Shown here: piece after piece, positions 61,405 to 64,000 of the stretch
Layout: every line of letters begins with the position of its first letter
How positions within the stretch are numbered: position 1 is the first letter of the stretch
DNA from: Endotrypanum monterogeii
Lineage: Eukaryota; Euglenozoa; Kinetoplastea; Trypanosomatida; Trypanosomatidae
Direction: 5' to 3'
DNA length: 64,000 nt
Assembly: GCA_000333855.2 (NCBI GenBank)
Contig: CM007318.1
Span: 439,772-503,771, forward strand
The notes under the pieces: model-generated
Seen by the model: only the letters and a program-made list of their open reading frames with translations
Database searches by the model: none
Told to the model about the DNA's origin: nothing
Translations under genes and position numbers: made by a program

Positions 61405-61768
61405 TCACAGGACAATTAGTCAGCGGCGTGTTTGTGACTTGCATTTGCAATGCACAGGTTAGTCGGCGAGTGTATTACAGTGTTAGGGCAAATACGAATG
61501 AGAAAGGAGGGTACTTGTACGAAGTATGCAAAAGAAGCATTCAAGCATGATAATGTCACAGAGAACACAATATGTGGCAAGCTGGAGTGGCGATTAAGAG
61601 AAAAGAGGCCTCTTTGTCCGTGAAAACAGTGCCTCCGTTGCTACTGGTTACTAAAGCAATGTTGATGCACACTGCTAGGACCACAGCAGCAACCCAACAC
61701 ACATAATATTTGGTAATACCTATTTTTTTTTTTAACAAACAGAAGAAAAAATATATACCACATTTGTA
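61405..61768. other. Short intergenic region with an A/T-rich half
   Basis: About 0.36 kb. A 60-codon open frame with a hydrophobic segment exists on the minus strand (61556-61738), but it has no ATG (it opens on TTG). I treat it as the EXD2-like 3' UTR. Confidence 0.55.
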
Positions 61769-63496
61769 TCAGACACTCACTGCCGCGTCGGTGAGCTCGC
61801 TTTGTAAGGCAGCGTCGTGCTCAACATCACTTACTGGCACTGTGCTTTGATTACGGTAAACTGTCCAGTCGTTATGACTCATGTGATTGCTTTTCTTTTC
61901 AATCATACCTAACTTAGTAAAACAGCAATCACGCCAGCGCTTGTTAAACTGTCTCGCTTTCTCTGGGTCGTCTCCAACAAGAATCGTCATTGTTACCTTT
62001 GCCCTCACATCACCGGGAACGATTGCCCCAAGACGCTGCAGGAATGCCACATTTAGTTCTACAGGATCATATATTTCAAAATCGGGGTTGAAATGTTCAA
62101 AGAACGTACTTCTCCAGTTTTCTTTCACGAATTGTTCAATTTCTTCGCAGCGGCGGGATGGTATTTTCTGAAGATGATGAATGTTTGACAGCAAGCGAGC
62201 GTACACAGTGCACTTCACCACTGTGTCGAGGTTGAACATGACGGTATTCAGCTCCTCTGCCTCTTCGTAGCATTGCGTCATCTCTTTGTCGTAGTAGAAT
62301 CTCAAAGCTGTTATGCACTGCTGACACACAGGGAGAAAGTCGTCTGGCTGTGGGTGGCGTTCAGGTACTGGCATGAATTTTCGAAACGATGGTGGCGTTA
62401 TAGCGTGACGCACAAGCCCTTTGGTGCCCAAGCAACAAGCACAGCTGGGCACTTGTGACTCTAACAATGCTGCTGAATCCGGCTGAAGTTCACTGACACC
62501 GTGGGCGTATGGGCACTGCTTCTGCAGCTCACAGTGTCCCAAGGAATAATGCGTGCAGAGACGCGTCTTAATTTTTGGATCAAAGAGCAGCTGTATCTCG
62601 AGGGCCTTGCGTGGATTCTCATTTGCACGCTTAGTGATTACTGCCAAACTTTTCTCTAACACGTAAAATTTGGCCCTTCCTGGAGAGCACTCGAAAAGAA
62701 AGTTGCCTTGCCTATCCAACACACGCACCTTTGACCCGCTGCACGTTGATGGGGGACCTTTTTTTTCGTTTTTCTCTGACCTGCGAAATGCGTGTTCCCG
62801 CTGCATTATTTTCAATTCCTTTGCAGCGGTTGGTGAAGTTTTCTCCAGCCACTTAGCAACATCAAAGGTACTTGATGTCATGTCAAAAGTCTCATACGCC
62901 TTTATCATTACGGCTTTTCCAATTAAATAAGAAGCTAGCGCGTCCTCTGCCGCGTAGTTGATTTGGCTTTGCGAAAGCGGCAGTTCCCAGTTGCTGCGTG
63001 TGACCCAGTGGTTCTTCTCGATCGTTAAATTGGCCACGCTCTCTGCAAGCACTTGCAGATTTGTTTTTGGACCCTCATGAAGGCGTAAAAGGATGCTGTA
63101 CTCAGCCACGTCAATAACACTTTGAAGAGTAATGTTTTGCTCTTTTTGAATGCGTGATACGTCGTTTTTTACCCCAACCCCACATTTTATGATACTCGTG
63201 TCACAAAGCGCCTCTATCACCGCGGCAGGGAACAATCGACCGTCGAAATATGCGATATGAAGCACGAAGCAGTGGCTAGATGTGGCAAACTGGACAACGG
63301 AAAGCGGCGAATTCTTGAACCACTCCGAGTCAATACTCATTAATCTCAAGTGTGAAGGTTGCTGCCGCAGTGACCGCATCATCTCCGCCCACATGCGCTC
63401 CCCAAAGGATAACCAGGCAGCAGTGTCTCCTACAAAAACACTACATAGCCTTGCGGTGACAATGCTCGATGTGATGTTGAACATGGACTCTGTCAT
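61769..63496 (-). CDS. EXD2: EXD2-like DEDDy 3'-5' exonuclease with inserted CCCH zinc finger
   Basis: A 575-residue protein. The RNase D/WRN-type exonuclease domain (about 50-205) keeps the DEDDy residues: SIDSEW (D56, E58), VGVKNDVSRI (D112) and INYAAEDALASY (Y181, D185). The rest resembles human EXD2 rather than WRN: a domain at about 258-307 (VLDRQGNFLFECSPGRAKFY), then paired Cys (CACC, 352-355), SFRKFMPVPERHPQPDDFLP and VCQQC (390-394). Between these is a CCCH finger, C314-x7-C322-x5-C328-x3-H332 (CTHYSLGHCELQKQCPYAH), which I do not recall in animal EXD2. EXD2 is a mitochondrial/nuclear nuclease acting on RNA and DNA; the extra finger would favour an RNA substrate. Two T-rich acceptor-like sites lie within 60 nt of the ATG at 63496. 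Confidence 0.93.
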   Translation of the reverse strand: MTESMFNITSSIVTARLCSVFVGDTAAWLSFGERMWAEMMRSLRQQPSHLRLMSIDSEWFKNSPLSVVQFATSSHCFVLHIAYFDGRLFPAAVIEALCDTSIIKCGVGVKNDVSRIQKEQNITLQSVIDVAEYSILLRLHEGPKTNLQVLAESVANLTIEKNHWVTRSNWELPLSQSQINYAAEDALASYLIGKAVMIKAYETFDMTSSTFDVAKWLEKTSPTAAKELKIMQREHAFRRSEKNEKKGPPSTCSGSKVRVLDRQGNFLFECSPGRAKFYVLEKSLAVITKRANENPRKALEIQLLFDPKIKTRLCTHYSLGHCELQKQCPYAHGVSELQPDSAALLESQVPSCACCLGTKGLVRHAITPPSFRKFMPVPERHPQPDDFLPVCQQCITALRFYYDKEMTQCYEEAEELNTVMFNLDTVVKCTVYARLLSNIHHLQKIPSRRCEEIEQFVKENWRSTFFEHFNPDFEIYDPVELNVAFLQRLGAIVPGDVRAKVTMTILVGDDPEKARQFNKRWRDCCFTKLGMIEKKSNHMSHNDWTVYRNQSTVPVSDVEHDAALQSELTDAAVSV

Positions 63497-64000
63497 GGCT
63501 GAAGAACTAGAGGAGAAAAAGACACGAAAAAGAGCATGAATAGGTAATGATGGCTGTGAAAGAGAAGAAATACACTTTAGAGATCATTTCTTTCCAATCA
63601 AGCCAGCTTGTCTTTAGCTACAAAGTAAACCGACGTGTAAGTTGTTCACCACAGGCTCTCATTTTTTTCTGATATTAGGAAGCGTCTTTTTTCTCTCTCA
63701 ATGCTGAACTACTTTGTTGGTAGGGTCTTGAATCTGCAGCCATAAAAATCAGAGCTCTCTGGAGCAGTAAAAGCGTACCATATACTCCACAGAGAAGGTG
63801 TCAGTTGAGTTCCGGTGCAACTTACGAGGTCATCGGAGCCCACTGTCGAGTGCTGCAGCCATCAAAAGAGGGGGGGGGGTGGCACTACGCTGTGATCACC
63901 AGGGTTTGAGGGGCTGGAAGGCCACACGGGAGGTGGGGTGGTGGTTTGTGATGCACATGTTAGTACTAAGCAATTGCTTGGACATCACTGTATATAGTGC
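63497..64000. other. Right-end non-coding region
   Basis: About 0.5 kb upstream of the EXD2-like gene. Beyond the splice tracts I see nothing recognisable. It is presumably the 3' UTR of the next gene to the right. Confidence 0.5.
63499..63535 (-). promoter_or_regulatory. Predicted trans-splice acceptor for the EXD2-like gene
   Basis: The minus strand has CTCTTTTTCGTGTCTTTTTC followed by TCCTCTAG and TTCTTCAG immediately before the ATG. Either AG would give a very short 5' UTR. A second tract ending TTTCACAG lies about 50 nt further upstream. Confidence 0.45.

Noticed and set aside
61556..61738. 60-codon open frame with a hydrophobic segment between the EXD2-like and cyclase-like genes
   Set aside because: It opens on TTG with no ATG anywhere in the frame. 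The region is A/T-rich 3' UTR.

Overview
The window looks like nuclear chromosome sequence from a trypanosomatid, most likely a Leishmania-type (Leishmaniinae) parasite. All 17 confident protein genes read on the minus strand as long, intronless ORFs. They are separated by 0.3-3.5 kb spacers full of (TA)n, (CA/GT)n and (GA)n microsatellites, and polypyrimidine-AG tracts sit just upstream of several starts. This is the layout of one polycistronic transcription unit, transcribed right to left and processed by spliced-leader trans-splicing and polyadenylation. I see no strand switch, tRNA, rRNA, CRISPR or bacterial-type feature. The species cannot be fixed from the sequence alone.

In transcription order (right to left) the genes are: an EXD2-type 3'-5' exonuclease carrying an extra CCCH zinc finger (61.8-63.5 kb); a 1594-residue coiled-coil protein with three degenerate class III nucleotide-cyclase-like domains (56.6-61.4); an inositol polyphosphate 5-phosphatase (52.5-55.0); an F-box protein (49.0-50.6); a single-pass, probably mitochondrial protein (47.1-47.8); a DEVH-box RHA-type RNA helicase with dsRBD-like domains and a presequence-like N-terminus (40.5-45.8); a possible 49-residue gene (39.9-40.1); an unrecognised 657-residue protein (37.4-39.4); a Cys-rich two-pass membrane protein (36.2-36.9); a coiled-coil protein ending in a RanBP2-like zinc finger (32.4-34.3); a small RGG/Arg-rich protein with an ALY/Yra1-like UAP56-binding motif (28.3-28.9); a NUDT19-like Nudix protein with an eroded Nudix box (24.1-25.5); a DUF167/YggU protein (21.8-22.4); an ATG101-like protein (19.0-20.5); a DUS4-type tRNA-dihydrouridine synthase (16.5-18.1); a 2460-residue disordered protein (8.2-15.6); the axonemal/cytoskeletal SPEF1/CLAMP protein (6.2-7.0); the ribosome-maturation factor SBDS with an apparent +1 frameshift in its C-terminal extension (3.3-4.9); and a protein with RRM-like folds (0.3-1.9).

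Neighbours in such units are generally not functionally linked. RNA biology is nevertheless well represented (SBDS, DUS4, helicase, UBM/RGG protein, EXD2-like nuclease, RRM-like protein).

The most notable non-coding structure is a 461-bp sequence present twice in opposite orientation (23444-23904 and 30551-31011). The copies differ at only 4 positions and have imperfect terminal inverted repeats. Two N gaps (18906-18920 and 46319-46338) are bordered by odd ACG/TAC-rich sequence that is probably an assembly artefact.
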